DNA of 64,000 bases, from assembly GCF_905171765.1 (NCBI RefSeq), contig NC_053392.1:371175442-371239441 (forward strand), given 5' to 3'. Below the pieces are notes generated by a model, which had not been told where the DNA came from, made no database searches, and saw nothing but the letters and a program-made list of their open reading frames with translations. The stretch comes from Bufo bufo (Eukaryota > Chordata > Amphibia > Anura > Bufonidae). The translations under genes were made by a program, and so were the position numbers. Numbering within the stretch: position 1 is the stretch's first letter; every line of letters starts with the position of its first letter. Shown here piece by piece: positions 47,013 to 58,874 of the stretch.

Positions 47013-47954
47013 ATGAATCCCGCTGATGTTTCCCTTCCAAGCCTGGAGGACCTCACCATCATTGTGGCCCAGCAGGGTCAACAGCTGGCCCAGTTGACCG
47101 CTATGTTGCAGCAGCTCCTGCCTTCTCTGCAACAGCCAGCTCCTCCGTCTGCTCCTGCTGCATCACCTCCGCCTGCAGTTACCACCGGTTCCAGAATCCG
47201 TTTGTCCTTACCAGACAAATAAGACGGAGATCCTAAGCAGTGCCGTGGGTTCTTGTCGCAGTGCTCTCTCCACCTCGAGCTTCTGTCCGACCAGTTTCCT
47301 TCTGAGCGAGCCAAGGTAGCCTTTATACTCAGTTTACTGTCCGGGAAGGCCCTGGCCTGGGCTACACCACTATGGGACCGCGCAGATCCTGTCACCGCTT
47401 CTGTCCAGAGCTTCTGCCTAGAGTTCCGGAATGTTTTTGAGGAGCCTGCCCGGGTTACCTCCGCAGAGACTGCCTTACTAAATTTGACCCAAGGAGGTTC
47501 TTCCGTGGGTGACTATGCCATTCAGTTCCGCACCCTGGCCTCTGAGCTGAACTGGAACAATGAAGCCCTTTGCGCCACCTTCAAGAAAGGACTTAACAGT
47601 GAAGTAAAGGACGTTCTGGCTGCACGTGAGCTTCCTTCCACTCTTAGTGACCTCATCTTGCTGGCCACTAGGATAGACAAACGTTTCGCCGAAAGACAAG
47701 AGGAACTCCTCCTTGAAAAGGAAAAAGCTCGTCCTAGACGCTTTCCTCGTCTGGCTCCCGTTTTTCCGCATCCACCTCAACCCGCTACTGGGTTTTCCGC
47801 CATGGAAGCCATGCAGGTGGATCGGTCACGCTTGACTCCGCAAGAACAAAGCCGCCGCAGAAACGAGAACCTGTGTCTGTACTGTGCCAGTACCAAGCAC
47901 TTCCTTAGAGATTGTCCTCTCCGTCCACCGCGTTCGGGAAACGCTCGCACCTAG
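47013..47954 (+). pseudogene. Chromovirus Gag, one internal stop
   Basis: Starts at the first ATG, 13 nt after the LTR (MNPADVSLPSLEDLTIIVAQ). A Gln/Pro-rich leader precedes the capsid region (FPSERAKVAFILSLLSGKAL, then SSVGDYAIQFRTLASELNW). A zinc knuckle, [14 protein letters not shown], is near the end. A TAA at 47221-47223 interrupts KY-x-DGDP-like sequence and could be a single TAC change. The C-terminus overlaps Pol in the -1 frame. About 310 codons, usual for this clade. Confidence 0.9.
47936..47942 (+). promoter_or_regulatory. -1 ribosomal frameshift heptamer GGGAAAC
   Basis: In the Gag frame this reads G-GGA-AAC, the correct X-XXY-YYZ phase. It lies 10 nt before the Gag stop (47952-47954). 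Slipping by -1 enters the Pol frame, open from here through the protease. The same heptamer is established for sushi-derived PEG10. Confidence 0.8.
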
Positions 47955-50900
47955 TAAGCGTGGGAGAGGCATTGCTAGGTGTGGATTCTTCCTCTCCACG
48001 TCTCATCATACCCGTGCAGTTGATCATCTCTTCCAAGTCCTCTTTCTCTGCAGCCGCCTTCTTGGATTCCGGTTCAGCTGGCAACTTCATTCACGCCTCC
48101 TTGGTTGACAAGTACCGTATTCCAGTAATCCGTCTACCCAAGCCGTTTTTCATCTCTACTGTTAACGGTGAGAGACTCTCAGCCACCGTGCAGTTCCGTA
48201 CCCAGCCTCTGCAGATGGACATCGGAATATTTCATACCGAGACTTTAGAGTTCTTTGTCCTTCCCTTCTGTTCCTCCGAACTCCTCCTGGGTCTGCCGTG
48301 GCTTCAACGTCATAGCCCTGTCCTGAATTGGTCCACCGGTGAGATCCTGCGTTGGGGCTCCTCCTGTTCGGACCGCTGTCTCAAGCCTGCTCTGGTCAAA
48401 CAGAACCCGCAAGTTTCTCCGCCTTCTGGGCTGCCCAAGCCATACCATTCTTTCACGGATGTCTTCTGCAAGAAACAAGCTGAGGTTCTTCCTCCTCACC
48501 GATCCTATGATTGCCCGATCGACCTGATACTCGGTTCTACTCCACCTCGGGGCAGAATTTATCCTCTCTCACCTCCTGAGACTCTTGCCATGTCCGACTA
48601 TATACGTGAGAACCTACAGAGAGGATCTTCTCCTGCTGGGGCCGTTTTTTTCTTCGTGACTAAAAAAGACGGCTCCCTCCGCCCCTGCATTGACTACAGA
48701 GGTCTTAATTAAATTACCATCAAGAACCGTTACCCTCTGCCTCTAATCTCTGAGCTATTTGATCGTCTCCGAGGGGCTAAGATCTTCACTAAATTGGACC
48801 TTCGAGGGGCCTATAATCTGATCCGTATCCGTGAGGGAGACGAATGGAAGACCGCCTTTAACACAAGGGACGGCCATTTCGAGTATTTGGTGATGCCCTT
48901 CGGCCTCTGCAACGCACCTGCTGTCTTCCAGGAATTCGTCAATGATATTTTCAGGGACTTACTTTACACCTGCGTGGTCGTATACCTGGATGATATCTTC
49001 ATCTTTTCCTCCAATTTGGATCAACACCGGGTCCATGTGCAACAAGTTCTTACTCGTCTTAGGAGAAATCGCCTGTACGCTAAACTTGAAAAATGTCTTT
49101 TTGAACGGACCTCCCTGCCTTTCCTGGGATACATTATCTCAGCCCAAGGACTTCAAATGGACCCAGCCAAACTCTTGGCGGTTCTGGATTGGCCACGTCC
49201 CTCTGGTCTTCGAGCCATACAAAGATTTCTGGGCTTTGCGAATTACTACAGGCAATTCATCCCTCACTATTCCACTCTGGTAGCTCCTATCGTGGCCCTC
49301 ACTAGAAAAGGAGCTAACCCCAAATCCTGGCCTTCCCAAGCCGAGGAAGCCTTCCAGTCCCTGAAATCCGCCTTTGCCTCTGCACCCGTTCTCTCTAGAC
49401 CAGATTCCACCAAGCCCTTCTCTCTTGAAGTGGATGCCTCCTCGGTGGGAGCCGGAGCTGTCCTCACCCAGAAACATTCTCTTCCGCAGAGAGAAATTAC
49501 TCCATTGGGGACAGGAAACTGCTGGCTAATAAATTGGCACTGGAGGAATGGAGACATTTACTCGAGGGCGCCACACATCCTGTGTACATCTTCACGGACC
49601 ACAAGAATCTGGCTTATCTCCAGTCTGCTCAGAGATTAAATCCTCGTCAGGCTCGTTGGTCTCTTTTCTTCGCCCGCTTTAACTTTGAGATCCATTTCCG
49701 TCCAGCTTGTAAGAACATTAGGGCAGATGCTCTGTCTCGCTCCTCTGATGTGGTGGGCGACGAGTTAACACCTCGATATATTATCCCTCCAGAACGCCTT
49801 ATTGCAGTCGCTCCCGTGGACCTGCGCCTTCTTCCTCCTGGCAAATCCTACGTACCTCCACGTCAGCGGCTGCGAATTCTCAAGTGGGGCCACGCCTCCC
49901 CTTTTGCCGGTCATCCAGGGGTGCTAAAGTCTCTCCAACTAATCTCCCAAAGGTACTGGTGGTCTTCTCTGGAGAAAGATGTCTCAGACTTCGTCTAGGC
50001 CTGTACGATTTGCGCCCGGGATAAATCGCCTCGCCAGAAACCAGCGGGTCTCCTCTTGCCTCTACCTGTTCCTGAAGTTCCCTGGTCTCACATCGCCATG
50101 GACTTTATTACAGATCTTCCCTCCTCCCATGGCAAGTCCGTTATTTGGGTCGTGGTGGATCGCTTCTCCAAGATGGCTCACTTTGTACCCCTGCCCAGTC
50201 TACCCTCTGCACCCATGTTGGCCAAACAATTTTTCCAACACATCTTCCGTCTCCATGGCCTTCCCAAACATATTGTCTCGGATCGTGGGGTACAATTCGT
50301 CTCCAAATTCTGGAGGGCTCTATTTGCTCAGCTCGGGATCAAATTGGACTTTTCTTCTTCGTACCATCCTCAGTCTAACGGCCAAGTAGAACGGGTGAAC
50401 CAGATTTTGGGTGACTATCTGCGTCACTTTGTATCCTCACGCCATGACGACTGGGCTGATCTACTTCCCTGGGCGGAGTTCTCCTACAACTACAAACAAT
50501 GCTCTGCCTCTAACAAGTCTCCTTTCCTTGTAGTTTTTGGCCGTCATCCTCTTCCACCTCTGCCGCAGTCTCCCACTCCTTCTTCTGTACCTGCCGTTGA
50601 CAGTCTTGTACAGGATTTTTCCTCCATCTGGCGAGAAACCCACGCTGCTCTCCTCAGGGCTTCCGCCCGTATGAAGGTTCAAGCTGACAAGAGACGCAGA
50701 TCTCCACCGGATTTTCGTTCGGGTGACAAGGTGTGGCTCTCCTCTAGGTACATCCGATTTAGGGTCCCAAGTTACAAGTTGGGCCCTCGTTTCTTGGGAC
50801 CCTATAAAATCAAGAGTCGTATCAATCAAGTTTCTTATCAGCTCCATCTTCATCCCTCCCTCCGAATTCATAACTCCTTCCATGTCTCCCTTCTTAAACC

Positions 50901-51165
50901 TGCTGTCTTTAACCGTTTTTCTCCCAAGCTTGTTTCTCCCACCCCTGTCGCCGGTACCTCTGATATATTCTCTGTCAAGGAGATCTTGGCGACCAAGATC
51001 TCCCGGGGGAAAAGATTTTTTTTGGTCGACTGGGAGGGCTGCGGTCCTGAGGAGAGGTCATGGGAGCCGGAGGAGAACATCCTGGACCGCAGTCTCATCC
51101 GCAAGTTCTTCGGTACCAAAAAGGGAGGGAGACCAAAGGGGGGTGGTGGGGTACTGTTACGCTGA
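47936..51165 (+). pseudogene. Chromovirus Pol with chromodomain, lightly damaged
   Basis: Protease: [13 protein letters not shown] near 48060. [31 protein letters not shown], and the catalytic VVYLDDIFIFS near 48990. RNase H: SLEVDASSVGAGAVL and FTDHKNLAYL. Integrase: GHPG...W then ACTICARDK (zinc part), AMDFITDLP, IVSDRGVQFVSKFW and HPQSNGQVERVNQ supply D, D and E. Chromodomain: KRFFLVDWEGCGPEERSWEP, ending at 51165. Stops at 48710-48712 (LN-stop-ITIKNRYP) and 49996-49998, plus a frameshift near 49490, break it. The chromodomain would target integration to marked chromatin. Confidence 0.93.
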
Positions 51166-51784
51166 GCGCTCCGGATTCCCTGCTGGCCTCGGAGCGCTCA
51201 CAGCGTATGCCCCCAGGCAGCACTCCAGCGTATCGGCGTGTGCGTCCTCGCTCTCTAGGGCGCGCGCGCGCCGGGACTCTTAGATTCAAAGGACCAGTGC
51301 ACCAGTGATTGGTGCCTGGTCCAGAGGGGTTATTAAGGGTTAAGGTTGTGAGAGGCAGTGCTGACTTAATTAGGCTGCACCTGTGCACTGCCCATTTATA
51401 CCTTCTCCTCCCACAGCTTTCTGCCGGATCTTTGTGCTTTGTGCCTCAGAGAAAGCGTTCCCTACGATGTTAGTTTGCCTTACCTGTTGCCATACCCGTT
51501 GCTACCGTCCACTCGCCTTTGAACCTTTGCCGCCTGCCCTGTCCGCTGCTACGTCCGACTACGCTCTTACCTTCTCCCTGTGTACCACGCCTTATCAGCT
51601 GCCAGAGAGGTCGAGTTGTTACTAGGGGACACGACCTGGTAGTTACCTCCGCTGCAAATCCACCCCGCCTTGCGGCGGGCTCTGGTGAAGACCAGTAACT
51701 GCTTAGAACCGGTCCTCTAGTACTACCCGCGCCATCGCCTCTCTGGTCCAGAGGATTCACTACCTGTCCTGCCGGTTCGTGACA
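51155..51784 (+). repeat. 3' LTR, full length 630 bp
   Basis: TGTTACGCTGAGCG start, ...GGTTCGTGACA end. It contains the ~348 bp missing from the 5' LTR. A 'tatacc' near 51399 could be a promoter element but is not decisive. Confidence 0.93.
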
Positions 51785-51949
51785 CTCGCCATGCCCCTCA
51801 AAAGTGATCTTTTTATAGCGCAGCAGCGATTTTATGGTGTTTTTGCAGTGATCAGAATTTTTTTTTATGTCACTGCGGTGGGGCGGACTGAACGCAATTG
51901 TGCGCACAAGATCAGGCCTGATCGGGCGAACACTGCATTTTTTGTAGAG

Positions 51950-52460
51950 CCTATAGAACATGTCCTTTTCTTGTCCGCAATTGCGGACAAGAAAAGGTAT
52001 TTTCTATATAGTTCTGGCAATGTGCGGATCCGCAAAATGCGGAATGCACATTGCCGGTGTCCGTGTTTTGCAGATCCACGGTGTCCGTGTTTTACGGATC
52101 CGCGGATCCACAAAACACGTACGGACGTCTGAATGTAGCCTTACAGGGGGGTGATCAATGACAGGGGGGTGATCAGGGAGTCTATATGGGGTGATCACCC
52201 CCCTGTAAGGCTCCATTCAGACATCCGTATGTGTTTTGCGGATCCGTTTGAATGGAGGCTTACAGGGGGGTGATCAATGACAGGGGGGTGATCAGGGAGT
52301 CTATATGGGGTGATCACCCCCCTGTCATTGATCACCCCCCGTAAGGCTCCATTCAGACGTCCGTATGTGTTTCGCGGATCCGCAAAACACATACGGACGT
52401 CTGAATGGAGCCTTACAGGCGGGTGATCAATGACAGGGGGTGATCAGGGAGTCTATATGG
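51950..52460. repeat. Interleaved direct and inverted repeats near the TTAA element's end
   Basis: Blocks of 'ggggggtgatcaatgacagg' and 'ggagtctatatggggtgatc' recur about every 120 bp (52145, 52263, 52420). They alternate with inverted 'gcggatccgcaaaacacata' and 'cattcagacgtccgtatg' stretches. A perfect hairpin, cttttcttgtccgcaa/ttgcggacaagaaaag, is at about 51963-51996. Confidence 0.85.
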
Positions 52461-52845
52461 GGTGATCAGGGGTTAATAAGGGGTTAATAAGTGACAGGGG
52501 GGGTGTAGTGTAGTGGTGTTTGGTGCCACTTTACAGAGCTGCCTGTGTCCTCTGGTGGTCGATCCAAGCAAAAGGGACCACCAGAAGACCAGGTAGCAGG
52601 TATATTAGACGCTGTTATCAAAACAGCGTCTAATATACCCTTCAGGGGTTTAAAAAAATCGCATCTACAGCCTGCCAGCGAACGATCGGCGCTGGCAGGC
52701 TGCAGATCCACTCGTTTACCTTCCTGTGTGCGCGTGTTCACAGGAAATCTTGCCTCTCGCGAGAGGGAACGCCGGCACGTCCAGGAGGAATAACAGGGCC
52801 GCCACCAGGACGCAATCCTGCGTACGGCGGTCCTGAGGCGGTTAA

Positions 52846-52890
52846 GGACTCGGGAAACATGCCGTACCCGTACGTCATGTGTCCCTAAGG
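52846..52890. mobile_element. Terminal scrap of a TTAA-type element
   Basis: ggactcggg follows TTAA and the segment ends 'gtacgtcatgtgtccctaag', matching the ends of the 41603-45030 family. It may be a remnant of a copy into which the 45035-52841 element inserted. Confidence 0.5.
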
Positions 52891-52902
52891 GGTTAAAATA
52901 TG

Positions 52903-53375
52903 ACCTCCACAACACCCCATTCCCTTAACAGTGACCTCTACAGCACCCCGTCCCTTAACACTAACCTCCATAGCGGACCATCCCCTTAACTGTGACCTCC
53001 ACCGTTCCCTGCCCCCTTAACTGAGACCTCCACAGCGCCAGCCCCTTTAACAGTGACCTCCACAGCATCCTGCCCCCTTAACAGTGATCTCCACAGCGAC
53101 CTGCCCCTTTAACAGTGACCTCCAAAGCACCTGCCCCTTTATTAGTGACCTCCACAGTACCCCATCTCCTTAACAGTGATTTCTACAACAGCCTGCCCCC
53201 TTAACACCCGTAACAGCGGCCTCTACAGCATTCTGCCTCTTAACACTGACCTCCACAGTGGACCATCCCCTTAACTGTGACCTGCACAGCAGCCTGCCCC
53301 CTTAACTGTGACCTCCACAGCACTCTGCTCCCTTTACAGTGTCATCCACAGTGCCCTGCCCCTTTAAAGCTGACC
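52903..53375. repeat. 31-34-bp minisatellite, about 14 copies
   Basis: Unit of the form 'ttaacagtgacctccacagc' plus 'accctgccccc', variable in length. Adjacent to the TTAA element border. Confidence 0.9.
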
Positions 53376-54119
53376 TACAGCAGTGAAGAAAAATGGCTGG
53401 GTTGTTATGGAAACCTGGTGTAAAACTGTGTGTATGTAGAGACTAAGGGCCTGCGAGTTTCTATTTGCTGATAAGGGTCATGTGACCGTATGTATGGCAG
53501 TTGGGATATGAGTCAAAGACCTGCAGGCTTCTATTGGCTGATAATGGTCATGTGATGGTGCCTTATTTGCATTGTTTGGGAATATCTCAGGAACGGTACG
53601 TGCTAGAGAGCTGAAACCTGGTGTAAAACCCTCCCGGACACATGATGTACCTGTGTGCCAAATTTCGTGATTGTAAATGCGACGGTACAGATTCCTTTAG
53701 CAGACATACATACAAACATACATACATACACTCAGCTTTGTATATTAGATGTTACTATGTTACAGAAAGCAACTGTGTTGTTAGTACATTATTACTCCTT
53801 GTGATTGTATTACCTGTGAAATAACACTCTGTGTCTTTTTTTTTCCATAGAACTTTGCATTATGCCATTCCTCTGTTATTCCTCCTGGTTATCTATAAAT
53901 AAATTGAAAACTGGCAAACAGCTATGCCTTCACATACTGACAGTGTCTAATCCTCACTGATAGTATTACATACCTTCCAACTTCTGAAGAGAAGAAAGAG
54001 GAACACTATGTGTGGCACACAAATGTTTTCTGCACAAGGCCACACCTCTAACTCCGCTGAAAACATAACTATGCTACCAAATCCCACCCAGTCCCCTAAT
54101 TGCCCCACATAGTAATTAT
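53376..54119. other. Unclassified repeat end and unassigned sequence
   Basis: 53390-53760 ends in an acat-type microsatellite (53703-53730) followed by 'cactcagctttgtatattag', resembling the 3' end of an abundant retroelement I cannot name. It holds a partial internal duplication ('ttctattggctgataatggt' near 53460 and 53530). 53780-54119 has nothing recognised. Confidence 0.45.
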
Positions 54120-54528
54120 TCCCCCTTTATGCCACCACACAGTAGTTATGCCCACATTGTGCTCCTTCACAGATTATGCCCAGCTATCTGCCTCCTTTAC
54201 AGTAGTTATGCCCATATATGTGCCCCTCTGACAGTAGCAATGCCCAGATATGTGCCCCCTCACAGTAGCGATGCCCACATATGTGCCCCCTCACAGTAAT
54301 TATGCCCAGATATGTGCCCCCTCACAGTAGTTATGCCAGATATGTGCGTGCCCCCTCATAGTAGTTTAAGCCCTGATATATGCCCCCTTACAGTAGTTAT
54401 GTCCAGATATGTGCCCCTCACAGTAGTTTTGCCCTGATATGTGCCCCCTCACAGTAGTTATATCCAGATATGCGCCCCTCACAGTCGTTATCTCCAGATA
54501 CAGTATGTGCTCCTCTCTCAGTAGTTAT
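54120..54528. repeat. About 31-bp minisatellite, 12-14 copies
   Basis: Unit 'cagtagttatgcccagatat' plus 'gtgccccctca', with variants. hAT copy 3 is inserted in it, and the array's last unit continues beyond at 61702. Confidence 0.9.
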
Positions 54529-55546
54529 GTCCAGATTAGAGATGAGTGAATCGAAGTTGATGAAGTGGAATTCGATCAGAATTTCAGGAAAAATTTGATT
54601 TGCACTGAATTGCGTTTTTTCCTAAAATGGCTGCTGCACATGTTAGGACATGGAGCAAAGAACTCTGGGAACGAGGGATCAACCACAATGCCATGCATGC
54701 AGCCAATCTGCAGCCAGCCCTGTGATGTCACAGCCCTATAAATAGCCTCAGCCATCTTGGATTCAGCCATTTTTCAGTGTGCAGGAAGAGACGTTAGCAC
54801 GCGCTAGGGACAGTGGTAGAAAATACTTTAAAACTTTTATTTAGCTGTATAGTAGTTCAGGGAAAGGATAGGGAGGAATCATTCCGCAGTGTTGAAACAG
54901 AACAGAGTTTAGTAGGGGAGGTTACAGCCTGGGTAATAGGAACAATCCTATTACACCTTGCTGCACTGACTGGAGATCCAAATTGCCATTATATAGCTCT
55001 GTAATTCCAGCAAACCGTTCTTGTTATTGGGGTGCAAGTGCTGTTTGATACAGCCATTAACAGGGTTTATTACAAGGAAATATTTCTACGTCTTATTTGC
55101 CCTTGTGTGGTGCAGTTATATGTTCTAAACCATTTTTTGGCTTGTATTAGTGGGGAAAAAAGGGCTTATTAGCTATTGTGTGGTGAAGTGAGAAAATTAT
55201 AGTCCTTTTTGCGTGTATCAGTGGCAAAAAAATATAAAAATTTTGCCGTTCAGCGGTGCAGTTATATGTTCTAAAGCATATTTTGGCGTGTTTTAGTGGC
55301 AAAAAAATATATATTATTTGCCGTTCTGCGGTGCAGTTATATGTTCTAAGGCCTTTTGTGGCGTGTATCAGTGGAACAAAGGGCCTATTTGTTGTTCAAG
55401 GGTGCAGTTATATGTTCTAAAGCCTTCTTTGGAGTGTATTAGTGGGGAAAAAAAGGCTTATTAGCCGTTGTGTGGTGAAGTGAGAAAATTACAGACATAT
55501 TGGGGTGTTTTAATTTCCTTTTCATTTATTTATTTGATCCAACAGT

Positions 55547-58500
55547 ATGTCAGACAGAAAAGTGCCAGACCCTGCACAGGGGAGTGGCAGAGGCGTAAAT
55601 GTTTCTGGTGCAGGCACAGGTTGCAGCAGAGTAAGGGGGCGTGGCAGCAGCAGTCGCAGCGAGAGGTCAGTGTCATTTAGCGGTCGTGTCTTGACCAGCA
55701 ACCCAGCGGTTCTGGAATGGTTGACTCAGTCATCCACTTCGCCCCAAGTGACATCAGACACCCCCAGCCAAAAGTCGGCGGGTTCGTCAGACACAACCCT
55801 TAGTTGGCATGGCCCGGGAGCAGGCACCGTACCCTCACCTGTCCTTAACCTGCCTCTGTCCGTTTCTGTTCCCTCAGCCAGAGAAGAATTATATGCTGTG
55901 GGCTCAGCTCCACTATACAGTGAGGACAAGCTACTAGAGGACAGTCAGCAGCTACTGCCCAGCCAAGATCTGGAGGAGACATCCACCGCTTCCTCCGGTA
56001 GGCTGGCAAGTAGTGATGAGGAGAGTGGCATGGGAGCTGGTGTTGCGAGCGGTTAGGCTCCTGGCTCAGAGACCGTTGAGGAGGACATCAGTGACGTGCA
56101 GACAGTACTCAATGATGATGATGTAGCTGATCGCACTTGGGAGCCGGGTGAATTAGGGGCTTCATCATCGGGAGAAGAGGGTGGCAGCTTGCCTGTGAGG
56201 CAGCGGCAGAGCCAGCAAGTCGCTAGCGTGGCCAGAAGTCAGCAGGGTGGCAGCAGTGGGAGGTCGGGAGCCAAACGTACCCGGGGTAGAATACCCAATT
56301 CGCAGGAGCCTACCTGCCCGGAAAGTAGTGGTGCAGGGGTTCACGTAAGCAGCGGCGGTAGCAGTCAGTCAGTGCAGAGTGTTGGGGATAAAATCACCTA
56401 CTCGGTGGTGTGGCAGTTTTTTGTGAAGCCACCGGAGGAGATGAACATGGCCATTTGTAGAATCTGTGGGCGAAAGGTGAAGCGTGAACAGGACATATGC
56501 AGCGTCACCATAAAGTGGCCTGGGAGAACCGTGGCTTCGATGTGGTGGTCCAGCCTGCCGCAGCAACCGCTGCATCACCCAGTGGCATGCACCCGATTTC
56601 AGGCAATAAAAGCTCCACCACCTCAGCCGAGGGGAGCTGTCTGTCCTTGCCATAATCTGCTGGTCCTGATGCTCCTGCTCCTCCTCCTTGTCAGTCATTC
56701 CGTCAACAATCGATCATCGAAGCGACTGCCAAGAGACAACAGTATACGTGCACTCATCCAATGGCGCAGAAGCTGAATGCGCTTCTGGCCAAGTTGCTGG
56801 TGCTGCAGTCCCTCCCTTTCCAAGTGGTGGACTCTGCACCTTTCAGAGAACTGATGGCTTGTGCCAAACCGAGGTGGAGAGTCTAAAGCCTTAATTTCTT
56901 TGCCAAAAAGGCACACGTATGTAGAACAGAAGGTGGGCCAGTCCTTGAGCCTGCTAGTGTCTGCACGGCAGCGCCAACGTGTGGAGCTTTAACTACGGTC
57001 AGGGACAATACATGTCGTTTACGGCCCACTGGGTAAATGTGGTTCCTGTACAGCCACACCAGCAACTTGGCCAGGTGATGCCTCTTCCGCCTCCAAATTC
57101 TCACGCCATTGTTCCTGCAACAATGTCAGCCTCTGCCACCGCATCCTTCACCGTGTCCTCAGCCTCCACTGCAGGGACAATTCACAGTGCCCCTCCAGCA
57201 TACCACATGTGCAGGGCACCTCGTTTGCCTGGGCAAACGGAGTCACACAGGGAAGGAACTTCTCCGTGTCCTTCATCAAGAAAAAGAATCCTGGCTTTCT
57301 CCGCGACAACTGAAAATTGAACCATGGTGACCGACAACAAGAAGAACATGGTGTCGTTGCTGCGTCAAGGAGGGGTGAGCATGCGCCCTGCATGGCACAC
57401 GTGTTCAATCTTGTTGTCAAGCAGTTCCTGAAGTCTTCCACCCATCTGCAAGACATCCTAAAAATGGCCAGGAAACTTTGCATGCACTTCAGCCACTCGT
57501 ACACCGCAAAGCACACCCTCCTTGAGCTGCAGCAGCAGAACGGCATCACCCAACATAGGCTGATATGCAACGTTTCCACCCGTTGGAATTCTACCCTCCA
57601 TATGTTGGACTGACTATACGAACAGAGAAAGGCCATAAACAATTTCTTTATGATCCAAGTGGACAGGAGTACTTCCCTGTGTAACTTCGATGACAGCCAG
57701 TGGCAGCTCATGCGTGACACCTGCCGTTTGCACAGGCCCTTTGAGGAGGCCACGGTATTTGTCAGTCACCAGGACTATGGGATGAACAATGTCATTCCAC
57801 TGCTTCATGTCCTGGAACAGATGCTGGTAAATCTGGCTGGTCAGGGGACTGAAGACATGGGGCCTAGATCTCACAGCCACATGAGCCCTGTGGGGGCTGA
57901 ACTGGAGCGGGAGGAGGACATTGGAGCACAAGCAATGTGTAGCGAAATGGGTGGTTTTTCTACACAGGTGACAGGAGAGGAAGAGCAGGAGCAGCCAGAA
58001 GAGCTACAGGGCGATGAGGAAGACGAGCTAGAGGACCCAGACACACAGTGACAGTATGCAGTGGAGATGGAGGCAGGGAGTCCCTCCGAGTCACTTGCAC
58101 AAATGGCCCAATGCATGCTCATTTGGTTGCGTAGTGAAAGCCGAATTGTCAGCATTTGGCATAAGGATGACTTCTGGCTCTCCACCTTGTTGGACCCTCA
58201 CTACCGGTCCAAAATGGAGGCCTTTTTTACACCCGCTGAGAGGGAGGACAAACTGAACTACTCTAGAGACATCCTATTTAGTCAGTTGGCCACTACCTAT
58301 CTGCGCCATCATCCATCCTCTCGCAGGTAAGACCGGGGGGCCCTCTATGCTCACGTTCCTCTGGCATGGCTGCTGTGGCAGGGTGGAGGGTTAGGAGCAG
58401 TTTCAGCTCCATCAGCAGTAACTTGAGTTTAGAGTCGCTGATGAGCAGCTTTCTTCACCCGCCTAGTGAAGAAACTACTCACCAGCATACTTGAACAGCA

Positions 58501-58770
58501 CCCTGCATCCCACATTGAAGATCCGCTGGACTACTGGGCAGCCAAACTGGATTTGTGGCCGCAACTGGCAGAGTTTGCCCTGGAAAAGCTGTCCTGCACA
58601 GCCAGTAGTGGGGCATCATAACGGGTGTTTAGTGCGGCAGGGGCCATACTTATCCCATGAAGAACTCGTCTGTCCACCCAAAATATGGAGAGACTGACCT
58701 TTTTTGTCAAGATGAATCAGGCGTGGATCAGCCAGGATTTCTACCCACTAATGCCTGACGCATCAGACTA
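55547..58770 (+). pseudogene. hAT transposase with BED finger, broken (copy 3)
   Basis: Starts MSDRKVPDPAQGSGRG. A TAG at 56054-56056 interrupts a Ser-rich leader; the same frame continues to the BED finger (VVWQFFVKPPEEMNMAICRI near 56410-56480), then frame changes begin. Motifs: FNYGQGQYMSFTAHWVNVV near 56990, just after the first catalytic site, where the expected TTD-x-W is not recognisable; APCMAHVFNLVVKQFL near 57390; TRWNSTLHML near 57580; DDFWLSTLLDPHY near 58170; dimerisation motif RVFSAAGA near 58625, preceded by a stop at 58619-58621. At least one further frameshift lies between 58330 and 58490. Not functional. Confidence 0.9.
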
Positions 58771-58874
58771 GATCATCCATGGTGCCACACCAACACTTTG
58801 ACAAAAGAGACCAGTTTCTTATGACTACCTGCCTCAGCTACTAATCTGATGTTACCACCCGCCTGATGCCAAGT

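Larger units (their letters stand above)
46718..51784 (+). mobile_element. Ty3/gypsy chromovirus (sushi-like), nearly complete
   Basis: LTRs of 282 and 630 bp with TGTTACGC...CGTGACA ends, flanked by ctcgc (46713-46717 and 51785-51789). Gag, protease, RT, RNase H, integrase and a chromodomain are in Ty3 order. A G-rich polypurine tract (aaaggggggtggtgggg, about 51136-51152) precedes the 3' LTR. Only a few stops and one frameshift interrupt the frames, so the copy is fairly young. It is inserted in the TTAA element 45035-52841. Confidence 0.95.
45035..52841. mobile_element. Second long TTAA-type element, split by a gypsy insertion
   Basis: TTAA at 45031-45034 and 52842-52845. Termini start ccacttcagcccccc and, inverted, ccgcctcaggaccgccg. 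Without the gypsy copy it is about 2.7 kb, non-coding, and rich in inverted repeats. Examples are the 'gtcacaagttagcggaaa' pair near 45609/45665 and the 'acccatgctgggtgagag' pair near 45940/46030. It shares its left TTAA with the preceding element. Confidence 0.78.

Noticed and set aside
47078..47395. Minus-strand frames across the gypsy Gag and Pol
   Set aside because: Shadows of the plus-strand coding regions, which show family motifs in order.
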